DNA of 64,000 bases from Massilia sp. HP4. Lineage in GTDB: Bacteria; Pseudomonadota; Gammaproteobacteria; Burkholderiales; Burkholderiaceae_D. The notes below the pieces were generated by a model, which was not told the origin of the DNA, did not search any database, and saw only the letters and a list, made by a program, of their open reading frames with translations. The position numbers were made by a program, and so were the translations under genes. Shown one piece after another: positions 55,000-63,574 of this stretch. How positions within the stretch are numbered: position 1 is the stretch's first letter; each line of letters begins with the position of its first letter. The stretch lies in the NCBI RefSeq assembly GCF_005222695.1, contig NZ_STGG01000021.1, forward strand, positions 45,298-109,297, written 5' to 3'.

Positions 55000-55626
55000 A
55001 TGTTTGGACGCTTCCTGCCCAAAGAGGGCAATTTCTTTGAATTGTTCAACCAGCACGCCGCCTTGTGCGTGAAGGGTGCGCACGAGATGGTTGGCCTGAT
55101 GACCAATTTCGATGACCTGGAAAACCGCACTCACGCGGTCGAAAGCATCGAGAAACAGGCCGACAAGATCACCTACACCACGGTCGACCTGCTGCACAAG
55201 ACCTTCATCACCCCACTCGACCGCGACGACATCCACAAGCTGATCACCCGCATGGACGATATCCTCGACATGATGGAAGACGCGGCCCAGACTGTTTCGC
55301 TGTACGACCTGCAGGCAGTCACGCCAGAGGCGAAACGCCTGGCCGAGCTGTGCCTGTCGTGCTGCCTGAAGGTGCAAGAAGCCGTCTCGATGCTGCACGA
55401 TATGGACAATGCGCCGAAGATCGTCGCCATCTGCGAAGAGATCGACCGTTTCGAATCCGACGCCGACCACGTGATGCGCGCCGCCATGTCCAAGCTGTTC
55501 CGCGACGAACCGGACGTGCGCAACCTGATCAAGATGAAGGCGATCTACGAGATCCTGGAAACCGTGACCGACCGCTGCGAAGACGTGGCCAACATCATCG
55601 AAGGCATCATCGTCGAGAACGCGTAA
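55000..55626 (+). CDS. PhoU-like DUF47 protein, partner of the Pit transporter
   Basis: The product has 208 residues. The ATG at 55000 (MFGRFLPKEGNFFELF) is chosen for its GGAG upstream and family start. It is all-helical and cytoplasmic, with the family blocks LENRTHAVESIEKQADKITY, TPLDRDDIHKLITRMDDI and DEPDVRNLIKMKAIYEILE. Members are encoded beside Pit transporters and are thought to regulate them. It lies 22 bp before the transporter gene. Confidence 0.9.
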   Translation: MFGRFLPKEGNFFELFNQHAALCVKGAHEMVGLMTNFDDLENRTHAVESIEKQADKITYTTVDLLHKTFITPLDRDDIHKLITRMDDILDMMEDAAQTVSLYDLQAVTPEAKRLAELCLSCCLKVQEAVSMLHDMDNAPKIVAICEEIDRFESDADHVMRAAMSKLFRDEPDVRNLIKMKAIYEILETVTDRCEDVANIIEGIIVENA

Positions 55627-55648
55627 GCGTCTCCGATCGTTCACGATT

Positions 55649-56659
55649 ATGGAATCTCTACATATCAGCATCTACGTGCTGGGCATGCTGGTCGCGCTGG
55701 CCCTGGTGTTCGACTTCATGAACGGCTTCCACGACTCGGCGAACTCGATCGCCACCGTCGTGTCGACCGGCGTCCTGAAACCGCAGCACGCCGTCGCGAT
55801 GGCCGCCTTCTTCAACTTCATCGCGATCTTCGTGGTCAATATGAAGGTGGCGCAGACCATCGGCAAGGGCACCATCGACCCGCACATCGTCGACCATTAC
55901 GTCATCTTCGGCGCCCTGGTCGGGGCCATCTCGTGGAACCTGATCACCTGGTACTACGGCATCCCGTCCTCGTCCTCGCACGCCCTGATCGGCGGCCTGG
56001 TGGGGGCCGCGGTGGCCAAGGCTGGCACCGGCTCGCTGGTCTCGGGCGGCCTGCTCAAGACCGTCGCCTTCATCGTGGTGGCGCCGCTCCTGGGCTTCGT
56101 GCTCGGTTCGGTCATCATGCTGATCGTGGCCTGGGTGTTCGTGAAAGCCACGCCGCGCAAGGTCGACGGCCTGTTCCGCAAGCTGCAACTGGTCTCGGCC
56201 GCCGCCTACTCGCTGGGCCACGGCGGCAACGACGCGCAAAAGACGATGGGTATCATCTGGATGCTGCTGATCGCGGCCGGCTACGTCAGCGCCAACGACG
56301 CGCATCCACCGGCCTGGGTCATCATCTCGTGCTATGCCGCCATCGCCTTCGGCACCCTGTTCGGCGGCTGGCGCATCGTCAAGACCATGGGCCAGAAGAT
56401 CACCAAGCTCAAGCCGGTGGGCGGCTTCTGCGCCGAGACCGGCGGCGCCATGACCTTGCTGATGTCGAGCGCCTTCGGCATCCCGGTGTCGACCACCCAT
56501 ACCATCACCGGCGCGATCGTCGGCGTGGGCTCCGCGCAGAAGGCTTCGGCCGTGCGCTGGGGCGTGGCCGGCAATATCGTGTGGGCCTGGATCTTCACCA
56601 TTCCGGCATCGGCGTTCATCGCCGCGGTGGCGTGGTGGGTCGGTACCCACATCATGTGA
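55649..56659 (+). CDS. Low-affinity inorganic phosphate transporter (Pit family)
   Basis: The product has 336 residues with about ten membrane spans. The two inverted signature repeats are NGFHDSANSIATVV near residue 28 and SLGHGGNDAQKTMG near 188, with a further GIPSSSSHALIGGLVGA and GIPVSTTHTITGAIVG pair. It imports phosphate with protons, as neutral metal-phosphate in known members. A strong terminator follows. Confidence 0.93.
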   Translation: MESLHISIYVLGMLVALALVFDFMNGFHDSANSIATVVSTGVLKPQHAVAMAAFFNFIAIFVVNMKVAQTIGKGTIDPHIVDHYVIFGALVGAISWNLITWYYGIPSSSSHALIGGLVGAAVAKAGTGSLVSGGLLKTVAFIVVAPLLGFVLGSVIMLIVAWVFVKATPRKVDGLFRKLQLVSAAAYSLGHGGNDAQKTMGIIWMLLIAAGYVSANDAHPPAWVIISCYAAIAFGTLFGGWRIVKTMGQKITKLKPVGGFCAETGGAMTLLMSSAFGIPVSTTHTITGAIVGVGSAQKASAVRWGVAGNIVWAWIFTIPASAFIAAVAWWVGTHIM

Positions 56660-56683
56660 TCCGGTTGGTCGGGCACGAAAAAG

Positions 56684-56711
56684 CGGAGCCGGCATGGCTC
56701 CGTTTTTTTTT
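56684..56711 (+). terminator. Rho-independent terminator after the Pit gene
   Basis: CGGAGCC (56684-56690) pairs with GGCTCCG (56696-56702) and is followed by a run of nine T residues. Confidence 0.92.
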
Positions 56712-56713
56712 GC

Positions 56714-57604
56714 CTAGGCCAGTTGGACTTCCAAGCCCTCGTATGCCAGGACGACCCGCAAGCCATCCAGGCGACCGGCATGGCGCGCCATCGCCTCGGC
56801 AAACACGGCTTCGAGTTCGTCGTCGCCGCGCGTCGGTTCGTGGTGGGTGCAGTACAGCGCGCGCGCGCCGACCCGCAGCGCCATCTCGAGCGCGCCGTCG
56901 AAGGTGCCGTGCCCCCAGCCCCGCTTGGACGGGTATTCGTCGCGCGTGTAGGAGCAGTCGACGATCAGGGCGTCCACGCCGCGCATGACGGCGTCCATGC
57001 GGCGCTCGCGCTCGCGCAGGTGTTCTTCGCAGGCGGCGTGCTCGCGGCTGTCGGCCGGATGCGGGTTGGGCCAGGGTTCGTGGTCGCCGGTGAAGAACAG
57101 CGACTTGCCATGGCAGTCGATGCGGTAGCCGAGGTTGAGCACCGGGTGGTTCATCACGACGTTCGACACCACGGCGTCGGCTACCTCAACCGGCGTGTCG
57201 ATCTCGAGCGTGCGGTAGTCGATGGTGGCGCTCATCTGCGTTTCGCTGACCGGGAAGTAGCTGTTCTGCAACTGCACGCCCATCACGTGTTCGATGCCGT
57301 GGCCCGTCACTTCGTCGTGGGCGCCGTGCAGGCGCACCCGGTTGCCCTTGACGAACAGCGGCGTGAAGAAGGGCAGGCCATGGATGTGGTCCCAGTGGCT
57401 GTGGGTGATGAAGATGTTCGCCTCCACCGGGCCGCCCTTGACGAGATGCTGGGCCAGCGGGAACAGGCCGGTGCCGCCGTCCAGGACCAGGAGGGCGCCG
57501 GCATCGGTGCGCACCTCGATGCAGGTGGTGTTGCCGCCGTAGCGCGCGGTGCGCGGGCCGGGCGACGGGATCGATCCACGCACTCCCCAGAAGCGGAATT
57601 TCAT
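56714..57604 (-). CDS. Metallo-beta-lactamase-fold hydrolase (cyclic-nucleotide phosphodiesterase-like)
   Basis: The product has 296 residues. The start MKFRFWGVRGSIPSPGP is characteristic of a subgroup of MBL hydrolases. The metal site motif is THSHWDHIHGLPFF near residue 87, with later ligands in FTGDHEPW, DCSYTRDEYP and CTHHEP. Relatives include class III cyclic-nucleotide phosphodiesterases and response-regulator-linked hydrolases. It is cytoplasmic, and the substrate is unknown. It ends against the Pit terminator. Confidence 0.87.
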   Translation of the reverse strand: MKFRFWGVRGSIPSPGPRTARYGGNTTCIEVRTDAGALLVLDGGTGLFPLAQHLVKGGPVEANIFITHSHWDHIHGLPFFTPLFVKGNRVRLHGAHDEVTGHGIEHVMGVQLQNSYFPVSETQMSATIDYRTLEIDTPVEVADAVVSNVVMNHPVLNLGYRIDCHGKSLFFTGDHEPWPNPHPADSREHAACEEHLRERERRMDAVMRGVDALIVDCSYTRDEYPSKRGWGHGTFDGALEMALRVGARALYCTHHEPTRGDDELEAVFAEAMARHAGRLDGLRVVLAYEGLEVQLA

Positions 57605-57722
57605 TGCAGCTCTCCCGTCACGATCGTGTCATTATTATTTTAGTCAGCTTCGATCATAGCGGTTTGTATCCTTCCGGCATAGGTATCAATTAAAGCCCTG
57701 CATTTTGTCTTGCCTCAATCGA

Positions 57723-59021
57723 TCAGGCGTCCGCCGCCTCGCGCATCCGCGCCAGCAGCAGCTCGCGTTCGGCGGCATTGGCGGTGAGCGCCGCCGCGCG
57801 CTCGAACTCGGCGCGGGCTTCCGACCTGCGGCCAAGCTTGGACAGCAGGTCGCCGCGCACGCTCGGCAGCCAGTGATAGCCGTCCAGCCGGCCGTCCTGC
57901 TGCAGGCGGTCGGCCAGCGCCAGCCCGGCCGCGGGGCCGTCGGCCATGCCGACCGCCACCGCGCGGTTGAGTTCGACCACCGGCGAGGGCTGGACCCCGG
58001 CCAGTTCGCCGTACAGGTCGGCGATACGGCGCCAGTCGGTCAGCTCGGCCCGGTGCGCGCGCGCATGGCAGGCGGCGATCTCGGCCTGCAGCACATAGGG
58101 GCCACGCTGCGGGATGTCGTGCGCGCCGCTGCGCGCGGCGCGCCCGAGGGCGGCCAGGCCGCGCTTGATCAGCACGCGGTCCCAGCGCGCGCGGTCCTGC
58201 TCGAGCAGCAGCACCGGCCGCCGGCGCGTATCCAGGCGCGCCGCCATGCGCGAGGCCTGCAATTCCATCAGCGCCACCAGGCCGTGCACCTCGGGTTCGT
58301 TCGGCGCCAGTTCGGCCAGGATCCGGCCCAGGCGCAACGCCTCGTCGACCAGGGCAGGGCGCATCCAGTCGTCACCGGAGGTGGCGGCATAGCCCTCGTT
58401 GAAGATCAGGTAGACCGCTTCGAGCACCGCGCCCAGGCGTTCGCCCAGTTCGGCGGGCGCAGGCAGCTCGAACGGTACCTTGGCATCGCCCAGTGTGCGC
58501 TTGGCGCGCACGATGCGCTGGGCCATGGTGGATTCGGGCACCAGGAAGGCGCGGGCGATCTCGCCGGTGGCCAGGCCGCCCAGCAGCTTGAGCGTCAGCG
58601 CCAGGCGCGCGTCGAGCGACAGCACCGGGTGGCAGGCGGTGAACATCAGGCGCAGCAGGTCGTCCTGGACGACGTCGCGCTGCCTGGCATCGAGCTCGTC
58701 CACGAAGTCGGGCACGCTCAGTTCCTTTCCTCCCGCCTCCTGGGCCAGGAGGTCGCGGCCGATCTGTTCGAGTTTTTCGCGCAGGCTGCGGTCGCGCCGC
58801 AGCAGGTCGAAGGCGCCATTGCGCGCGGTCGTGAGCAGCCAGGCGCCGGGGCGGTCCGGGATGCCGCCCTCCGGCCAGCGTTCGAGCGCCGCCACCAGGG
58901 CATCCTGGGCCAGCTCCTCGGCCAGCCCAACGTCGCGCACGATGCGCGCCACGCTGCCGACGATGCGGCCGGATTCGATCCGCCACACCGCGGCAATGGT
59001 GTCCTCGCCCCTGGCCGTCAT
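57723..59021 (-). CDS. ECF42-type RNA polymerase sigma factor with long C-terminal extension
   Basis: The product has 432 residues, over twice a normal ECF factor. Sigma region 2 (about 10-80, LAEELAQDALVAALERWPE) and region 4 (about 120-175, GEIARAFLVPESTMAQRIVRAK) are followed by a TPR-like extension. It carries the ECF42 hallmarks GYAATSG, LLEQDRARWDR and RGPYVLQAEIAACHA. No anti-sigma gene is present; ECF42 factors are thought to be controlled through the extension. Genes for one VOC and two DGPF proteins lie directly upstream on the same strand, the usual ECF42 context. The start overlaps the VOC gene by 4 bp. Confidence 0.92.
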   Translation of the reverse strand: MTARGEDTIAAVWRIESGRIVGSVARIVRDVGLAEELAQDALVAALERWPEGGIPDRPGAWLLTTARNGAFDLLRRDRSLREKLEQIGRDLLAQEAGGKELSVPDFVDELDARQRDVVQDDLLRLMFTACHPVLSLDARLALTLKLLGGLATGEIARAFLVPESTMAQRIVRAKRTLGDAKVPFELPAPAELGERLGAVLEAVYLIFNEGYAATSGDDWMRPALVDEALRLGRILAELAPNEPEVHGLVALMELQASRMAARLDTRRRPVLLLEQDRARWDRVLIKRGLAALGRAARSGAHDIPQRGPYVLQAEIAACHARAHRAELTDWRRIADLYGELAGVQPSPVVELNRAVAVGMADGPAAGLALADRLQQDGRLDGYHWLPSVRGDLLSKLGRRSEARAEFERAAALTANAAERELLLARMREAADA

Positions 59022-59434
59022 TGCCCTTCGCTCGGCGGCATGCTTTCCATATAGGCCAGTTCCCAGATATGGCCGTCAAGATCCTCGAACGCGTGCTGGT
59101 ACATGAAGCCATGGTCCTGCGCCTCGCGCGGAATGCTGCCGCCGGCCGCTACCGCCCTGGCGACAGTGTCGTCGACCGCGGCGCGGCTGTCGCGAGACAG
59201 GCACAGCAGCACTTCGGTGCTGGTGCGGGCGTCGGCGATCTTCTTCGTGATGAAGGTCTGGAAGAAGGGCTCGGCCAGCAGCATCACATAGATGTGGTCC
59301 TCGCTGACGATCATGCAGGCGGCGTTGTCGTCGCTGAACTGGGGATTGAACGCAAAGCCGAGGGCGGCGAAGAAGCCGCGGCTGGCCGCGAGGTTTTTCA
59401 CTGGCAAGTTGACGTAGATTTGCTGGTTGCTCAT
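59018..59434 (-). CDS. VOC-superfamily (glyoxalase-like) protein
   Basis: The product has 138 residues of two beta-alpha-beta-beta-beta modules (IYVNLPVKNLAASRGFFAALGF and, near the end, YQHAFEDLDGHIWELAYM). The last strand has the metal-ligand glutamate pattern of dioxygenase/glyoxalase proteins. The reaction is unknown. It is coupled to the sigma factor gene by overlap and lies 16 bp from the first DGPF gene. AGGAGAAT precedes the ATG. Confidence 0.87.
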   Translation of the reverse strand: MSNQQIYVNLPVKNLAASRGFFAALGFAFNPQFSDDNAACMIVSEDHIYVMLLAEPFFQTFITKKIADARTSTEVLLCLSRDSRAAVDDTVARAVAAGGSIPREAQDHGFMYQHAFEDLDGHIWELAYMESMPPSEGQ

Positions 59435-59450
59435 GAGTGATTCTCCTGTT

Positions 59451-59855
59451 TCAGGCTTGTTGTGCGCGCATGCGGTCGATGGTCTCGGAAGGGGCGAAGT
59501 CGTCCAGTTCGAACACCTGGCGCACTTCGATCTCGGCTTCCAGGCCGGGGCCCTGCGGGTTGGGGAAACGGCGCGTCCATTCGAGCGCCTCCTCGCGCGA
59601 ACGGACCTGGATCAGGGTGTAGCCGGCGATCAGCTCCTTGGTCTCGGCAAACGGGCCATCGACCACGCGCCGCCCGCCGCCGTCAAAGCGGATGCGCCAG
59701 CCCTGGCTGCTCGGCTTGAGGCCATTGCCGTCGAGCAGGACGCCGGCGCGCGCCAGCTCTTGGTGGTAGTCGTTCATTTCGGCGAGCAGTGCCTCCGAGG
59801 GCATGGTCCCCGCTTCGGATGCGGCGCTGGCCTTGACGATGATCATGAATCGCAT
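59451..59855 (-). CDS. DGPF/YciI-family protein 1
   Basis: The product has 134 residues from ATG 59855, which has CAGGAGAAC upstream. The family motif is RRVVDGPFAETKELIAGYTLI. The ferredoxin-like fold begins MRFMIIVKAS. DGPF proteins are often encoded with ECF42 sigma factors and are thought to be their targets or co-factors; no reaction is established. It is the second gene upstream of the sigma factor. Confidence 0.9.
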   Translation of the reverse strand: MRFMIIVKASAASEAGTMPSEALLAEMNDYHQELARAGVLLDGNGLKPSSQGWRIRFDGGGRRVVDGPFAETKELIAGYTLIQVRSREEALEWTRRFPNPQGPGLEAEIEVRQVFELDDFAPSETIDRMRAQQA

Positions 59856-59962
59856 GGTGTTCTCCTGGGGTGAGTGGCCGGCGGTGGCTGGCCTTTCATG
59901 AACCACGACGAACGGCGATCACCGTTTTCGACAGCCTGGACAAAAATAATTGGGAATTATTT

Positions 59963-60319
59963 CTAGCGCATGAAGCAGGGCGCCAGCGCTCGCACCTCGA
60001 CCGTGGCCCACTCGGCGGCCGGGCATTCGGCGGCCAGGGCGATCGCCTCGTCGCGCGAGTCGACATCGACCATGAAGAATCCGCCAACCATCTCCTTGGC
60101 CTCGGCGAACGGGCCGTCGACGATGCGCGCCTTGCCAGCGGGGACGGACACGCGGGTTGCGCTCTCGGTGGATGCCAGCGACTCGGCCGCCAGCAGCAGG
60201 CCGCGTTCCCTCAGGTCTTCGCCCCAGCGCAGCATGCGTTCGTAGGCGGCGCGCCCTTCGGCATCGCTGCGGGTGGCGCGCTGGCCGATCGGCTCGTGAA
60301 TGAGCAGCATATGGGGCAT
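59963..60319 (-). CDS. DGPF/YciI-family protein 2
   Basis: The product has 118 residues from ATG 60319, which has AGGAGACC upstream. The motif is ARIVDGPFAEAKEMVGGFF. It begins MPHMLLIHEP. A paralogue of the next gene in the operon, it is the first gene of the ECF42 group as transcribed. The 107 bp between the two DGPF genes may hold an additional promoter. Confidence 0.9.
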   Translation of the reverse strand: MPHMLLIHEPIGQRATRSDAEGRAAYERMLRWGEDLRERGLLLAAESLASTESATRVSVPAGKARIVDGPFAEAKEMVGGFFMVDVDSRDEAIALAAECPAAEWATVEVRALAPCFMR

Positions 60320-60735
60320 CTCGGTCTCCTTGACTGTGGACGAACCCAATGATTCTACTCAGGAGTCGACGATATTGTCAGCAGATTGTGGCCCTGTGAA
60401 CGAAGCCATGTGCATGTGTCATATCGAAGAGTTGGGTCTCGATGGGGATAATATTGCCATGAATGTTAATTGTAAAAACATGATTATTTCATGACGCGAT
60501 TTAGCGCGATATAAACCGGTTACACCCTTGAGTCAATGTGTCATTTATAAAAAACAAATTAACCACTTGCAGAGAAAAGTTTGTTGCAAAAAAGAATACT
60601 TCAATTTAATCTGGCGGCCTCTCCAAACCGTCTTTTAATCCAGGTCAAACAGGACTACAGTGCAAGCCAACATATAGGTTGCCGTAGAGAAATGTTTGCG
60701 AATTGCCGGCCGAATGGCGACCAAGGCTGCAGATC
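60320..60735. other. AT-rich divergent intergenic region
   Basis: About 415 bases, markedly lower in GC than the rest of the window (especially 60440-60660). It separates the divergent ECF42 group and the MBOAT gene pair. No gene, clear promoter pair or repeat could be fixed. A 64-codon frame (60300-60494) has no ribosome-binding site and is not called. Confidence 0.5.
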
Positions 60736-62268
60736 ATGCTTTTCAATTCCTTTACCTTTCTCTTCGTGTTCCTGCCGATTACGGTAATCGGCTACTTTAC
60801 GCTTGCACGCAAGAGCCATGTATGGGCGGCGACGTGGCTGGCCGGGGCATCGCTGGTGTTTTACGGAGGTTGGAGCCTCGCCTACATCCCGCTGCTGCTG
60901 GGGTCGATCTTTTTCAATTACGGGATGGGCCAGCGCATTGCCGCTGCCAGCGGTCGTAGTCGCAAGCGCTGGCTGACATGCGCGATCGTGGCCGACCTGG
61001 GATTACTCGGCTACTTCAAGTATGCGGATTTTTTCATTGCAGGGATCAACTATTCCGCAGCGACGGAGTTGCCCGCGCTAAGCATCGTGCTGCCGATCGG
61101 CATATCGTTTTATACCTTCACCCAGATTGCGTACCTGGTCGACACCTACCAGGGCAAGGTGCATGAAGGACGTTTTATCCACTATCTGCTGTTTATTACC
61201 TATTTTCCGCATTTGATCGCCGGGCCGGTGTTGCACCATGCAGAGATGATGCCGCAATTCGATCGTGCGAGCAGCTATCGGTTTTCGCAGCGTAATGTAG
61301 CAGTCGGCTTGAGTATCTTTGCCATCGGCCTGGCCAAGAAAGTGCTGATTGCCGATAGCCTGGCACCCCATGCCGGTTTCCTGTTCGACCAGTCCGACCA
61401 GTTCTCCCTGCTGCTGGCCTGGGGCGGCGTGCTGGCATACGCCTTCCAGTTGTATTTCGACTTTTCCGGGTATTCGGACATGGCGATCGGTATCTCGCTG
61501 CTGTTCGGCATTCGCTTGCCGCTCAATTTCGACTCGCCCTACAAGGCCGTCAACATCATCGAGTTCTGGCGCCGTTGGCATATGACCTTGTCGCGTTTCC
61601 TGCGCGACTATCTGTATATCCCCTTGGGTGGCAACCGCAAGGGTCCGGTACGGCGCCATGTCAACCTGATGATCACCATGGTCCTGGGAGGCCTGTGGCA
61701 TGGCGCCGGCCTGAATTTCGTTGTTTGGGGAGCATTGCACGGACTGTATCTGGTGCTGAATCACGGCTGGCATGCGCTGGCGGCCAGAATCCGTTTCCCC
61801 CGCTCGTCCCGTACCTGGAGGATTGCGAGCATTGCGCTGACATTCGTGGCCGTGTGCGTTGCCTGGGTCTTTTTCCGCGCCACCGAGTTCGACAAGGCTG
61901 CGCTCATCCTGGGCGGCATGGCCGGCCAATATGGGGTAAGCCTGCCGGCGTCGATTGGACTCCAGCTCGGCTCGCTCAAGCCGCTGCTCGAGCAGGCCGG
62001 CATCGAGTTCTACCTGGGCGGCGGCGCGCGCTTTATCGGCACCTGGGGCTGGGTGGTGCTTGCCGCGGCCATCGCCTTCCTGTGTCCGAACACACAGCAA
62101 ATCATGCGCCACCACGAAGCGCGTCCGATGGATCCCGTCCATGGGCCTCTTGCGAGGTGGATGGCGTGGGCGCCTTCCCGACGCTGGGCAGCGTGCATCG
62201 GTGCGATCCTGATCGGTAGCTTGCTGTCGTTGAGCCGGCCAACCGAATTCCTTTATTTCCAGTTCTAG
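60736..62268 (+). CDS. MBOAT-family O-acyltransferase (AlgI-like)
   Basis: The product has 510 residues. The ATG at 60736 gives the family start MLFNSFTFLFVFLPI; a TTG 11 codons earlier is possible. About 10-12 membrane spans are visible. The family blocks are FYTFTQIAYLVDTYQG, HLIAGPVLHH, YFDFSGYSDMAIG and NIIEFWRRWHMTLS. The catalytic histidine is His322 in LWHGAGLNFVVWG. It should pass acetyl groups across the inner membrane for O-acetylation of an exported polysaccharide. The AlgX/AlgJ-like gene that follows is the expected partner. The polymer is unknown. Confidence 0.93.
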   Translation: MLFNSFTFLFVFLPITVIGYFTLARKSHVWAATWLAGASLVFYGGWSLAYIPLLLGSIFFNYGMGQRIAAASGRSRKRWLTCAIVADLGLLGYFKYADFFIAGINYSAATELPALSIVLPIGISFYTFTQIAYLVDTYQGKVHEGRFIHYLLFITYFPHLIAGPVLHHAEMMPQFDRASSYRFSQRNVAVGLSIFAIGLAKKVLIADSLAPHAGFLFDQSDQFSLLLAWGGVLAYAFQLYFDFSGYSDMAIGISLLFGIRLPLNFDSPYKAVNIIEFWRRWHMTLSRFLRDYLYIPLGGNRKGPVRRHVNLMITMVLGGLWHGAGLNFVVWGALHGLYLVLNHGWHALAARIRFPRSSRTWRIASIALTFVAVCVAWVFFRATEFDKAALILGGMAGQYGVSLPASIGLQLGSLKPLLEQAGIEFYLGGGARFIGTWGWVVLAAAIAFLCPNTQQIMRHHEARPMDPVHGPLARWMAWAPSRRWAACIGAILIGSLLSLSRPTEFLYFQF

Positions 62269-62297
62269 CAAACGCAATGAGTCGAGGACAGCAATCA

Positions 62298-63566
62298 ATG
62301 GGCAATGCACTCGCCGGCGGCGGCGCATCGGACGTCGCCATCGATGGCAAGCACGCCTTCCCCCGATTCCTGGCATGGTGCGCCGGCATCGTGGCTGCCG
62401 GTGTCGGGTTGCTACTGGCGTTCAGCGTACTGGTCGACCCCTATCACCTGTTCGGTCTGATCGAGGTCGACGGCGTCAACCGCATCAAGCCGCAGCCGGA
62501 ACGCTATCGGCAAGAGATCAAGCTGGCCCGGCTGCGTTCGATCCAGCCGGACATGGTTTTCTTCGGAAATTCGCGCACCGAAATCGGTTTCGATCCCGAT
62601 AGCCCGACGATTGGGGCACGCGGTCATGCGGCCTACAATATGGGCCTGGCCGGCACCGGGATGGCGGTATCACAGCGCATGCTCGAGCAAGCCCGCGAGG
62701 GCGCGCCGCCGGCTGGCCTGGCGATCGTCGGCGTGGAGTTTCTCGACTTCCTCGTCAACGCCGCGGTACGCCCGCTGCGTGCGCCGGAAGTCGCCCATGG
62801 ATTCCAGGCCGTGCCATGGCAATGGCGCGTCGATACGGTATTTTCGCTGAATGCCGTGGCCGACTCGATCAATACCTTGCGCATCCAGCGGGCCCCGGAA
62901 GCACAGGTCATGACGCAGCGCGGCTTCAACCCGCTACGCGAATACAATGGATTTGCGCGCAAGGAGGGTTATTACGCGATCTTCCAGCAACGGGCGCAGG
63001 AAAACGCCAAGAACCTGGTGGCCAGGCCCCGCAGCCTGCAGCTGGCCGGTGGCGCGGAGTCGGATAGCACGCTGCGTCTTCGTGCCATGCTGGACAGGAT
63101 GGCCCAGGACGGCACCGACGTCCACCTGGTCATCTATCCCTATCACGCGCAGTTGCTGGCGATGTTCGATGAGGCCGGCCTCCACGACCTCATGCAAGAA
63201 TGGAAACGGCTCCTGGTCCAGGAAACCGACCAGGCGCTTGCCCGTCATCCCGGGGCGCGCATCCGGGTATGGGACTTCAGCGGCTACGGGCCGTTCCAGT
63301 GCGAGCGCATTCCCGCTGCGGGCGACCGGCGCAGCACGACGCAGTGGTACTGGGAGAGCGGGCACTTCAAGGCCACGCTCGGCGAGCGGATGCTGGAGCG
63401 GATATTTGGCGGCGCGGACGATTTCGGGTTCGCGCTCGCGGCGGACTCGCTGGCACGAAACGCGGAGCGCGTCGCTGTCGAGCGAGCGCAGTGCGCCAAC
63501 GTGTATCCCGAGCTGTTCGCCGGCGTCCGAACCCTGATCTCCAGGGCGGGCGGCGCCCGGCAATAA
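62298..63566 (+). CDS. GDSL/AlgX-like periplasmic partner of the MBOAT protein
   Basis: The product has about 422 residues. ATG 62298 has GAGG 10 bases upstream; ATG 62277, 7 codons earlier, is the alternative. One membrane span (about 24-45) anchors a periplasmic domain. FFGNSRTEIGFDP near residue 92 resembles the nucleophile block of SGNH hydrolases. HLVIYPYHAQ and WYWESGHFKATLGERML near residue 355 could hold the catalytic histidine. It probably transfers acetyl groups exported by the MBOAT protein to a polysaccharide. No family name is certain. Confidence 0.75.
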   Translation: MGNALAGGGASDVAIDGKHAFPRFLAWCAGIVAAGVGLLLAFSVLVDPYHLFGLIEVDGVNRIKPQPERYRQEIKLARLRSIQPDMVFFGNSRTEIGFDPDSPTIGARGHAAYNMGLAGTGMAVSQRMLEQAREGAPPAGLAIVGVEFLDFLVNAAVRPLRAPEVAHGFQAVPWQWRVDTVFSLNAVADSINTLRIQRAPEAQVMTQRGFNPLREYNGFARKEGYYAIFQQRAQENAKNLVARPRSLQLAGGAESDSTLRLRAMLDRMAQDGTDVHLVIYPYHAQLLAMFDEAGLHDLMQEWKRLLVQETDQALARHPGARIRVWDFSGYGPFQCERIPAAGDRRSTTQWYWESGHFKATLGERMLERIFGGADDFGFALAADSLARNAERVAVERAQCANVYPELFAGVRTLISRAGGARQ

Positions 63567-63574
63567 GCGGCGTT

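Noticed and set aside
60300..60494. 64-codon plus-strand frame in the AT-rich intergenic region
   Set aside because: It overlaps the start of the second DGPF gene on the other strand, has no ribosome-binding site and no membrane or domain pattern.
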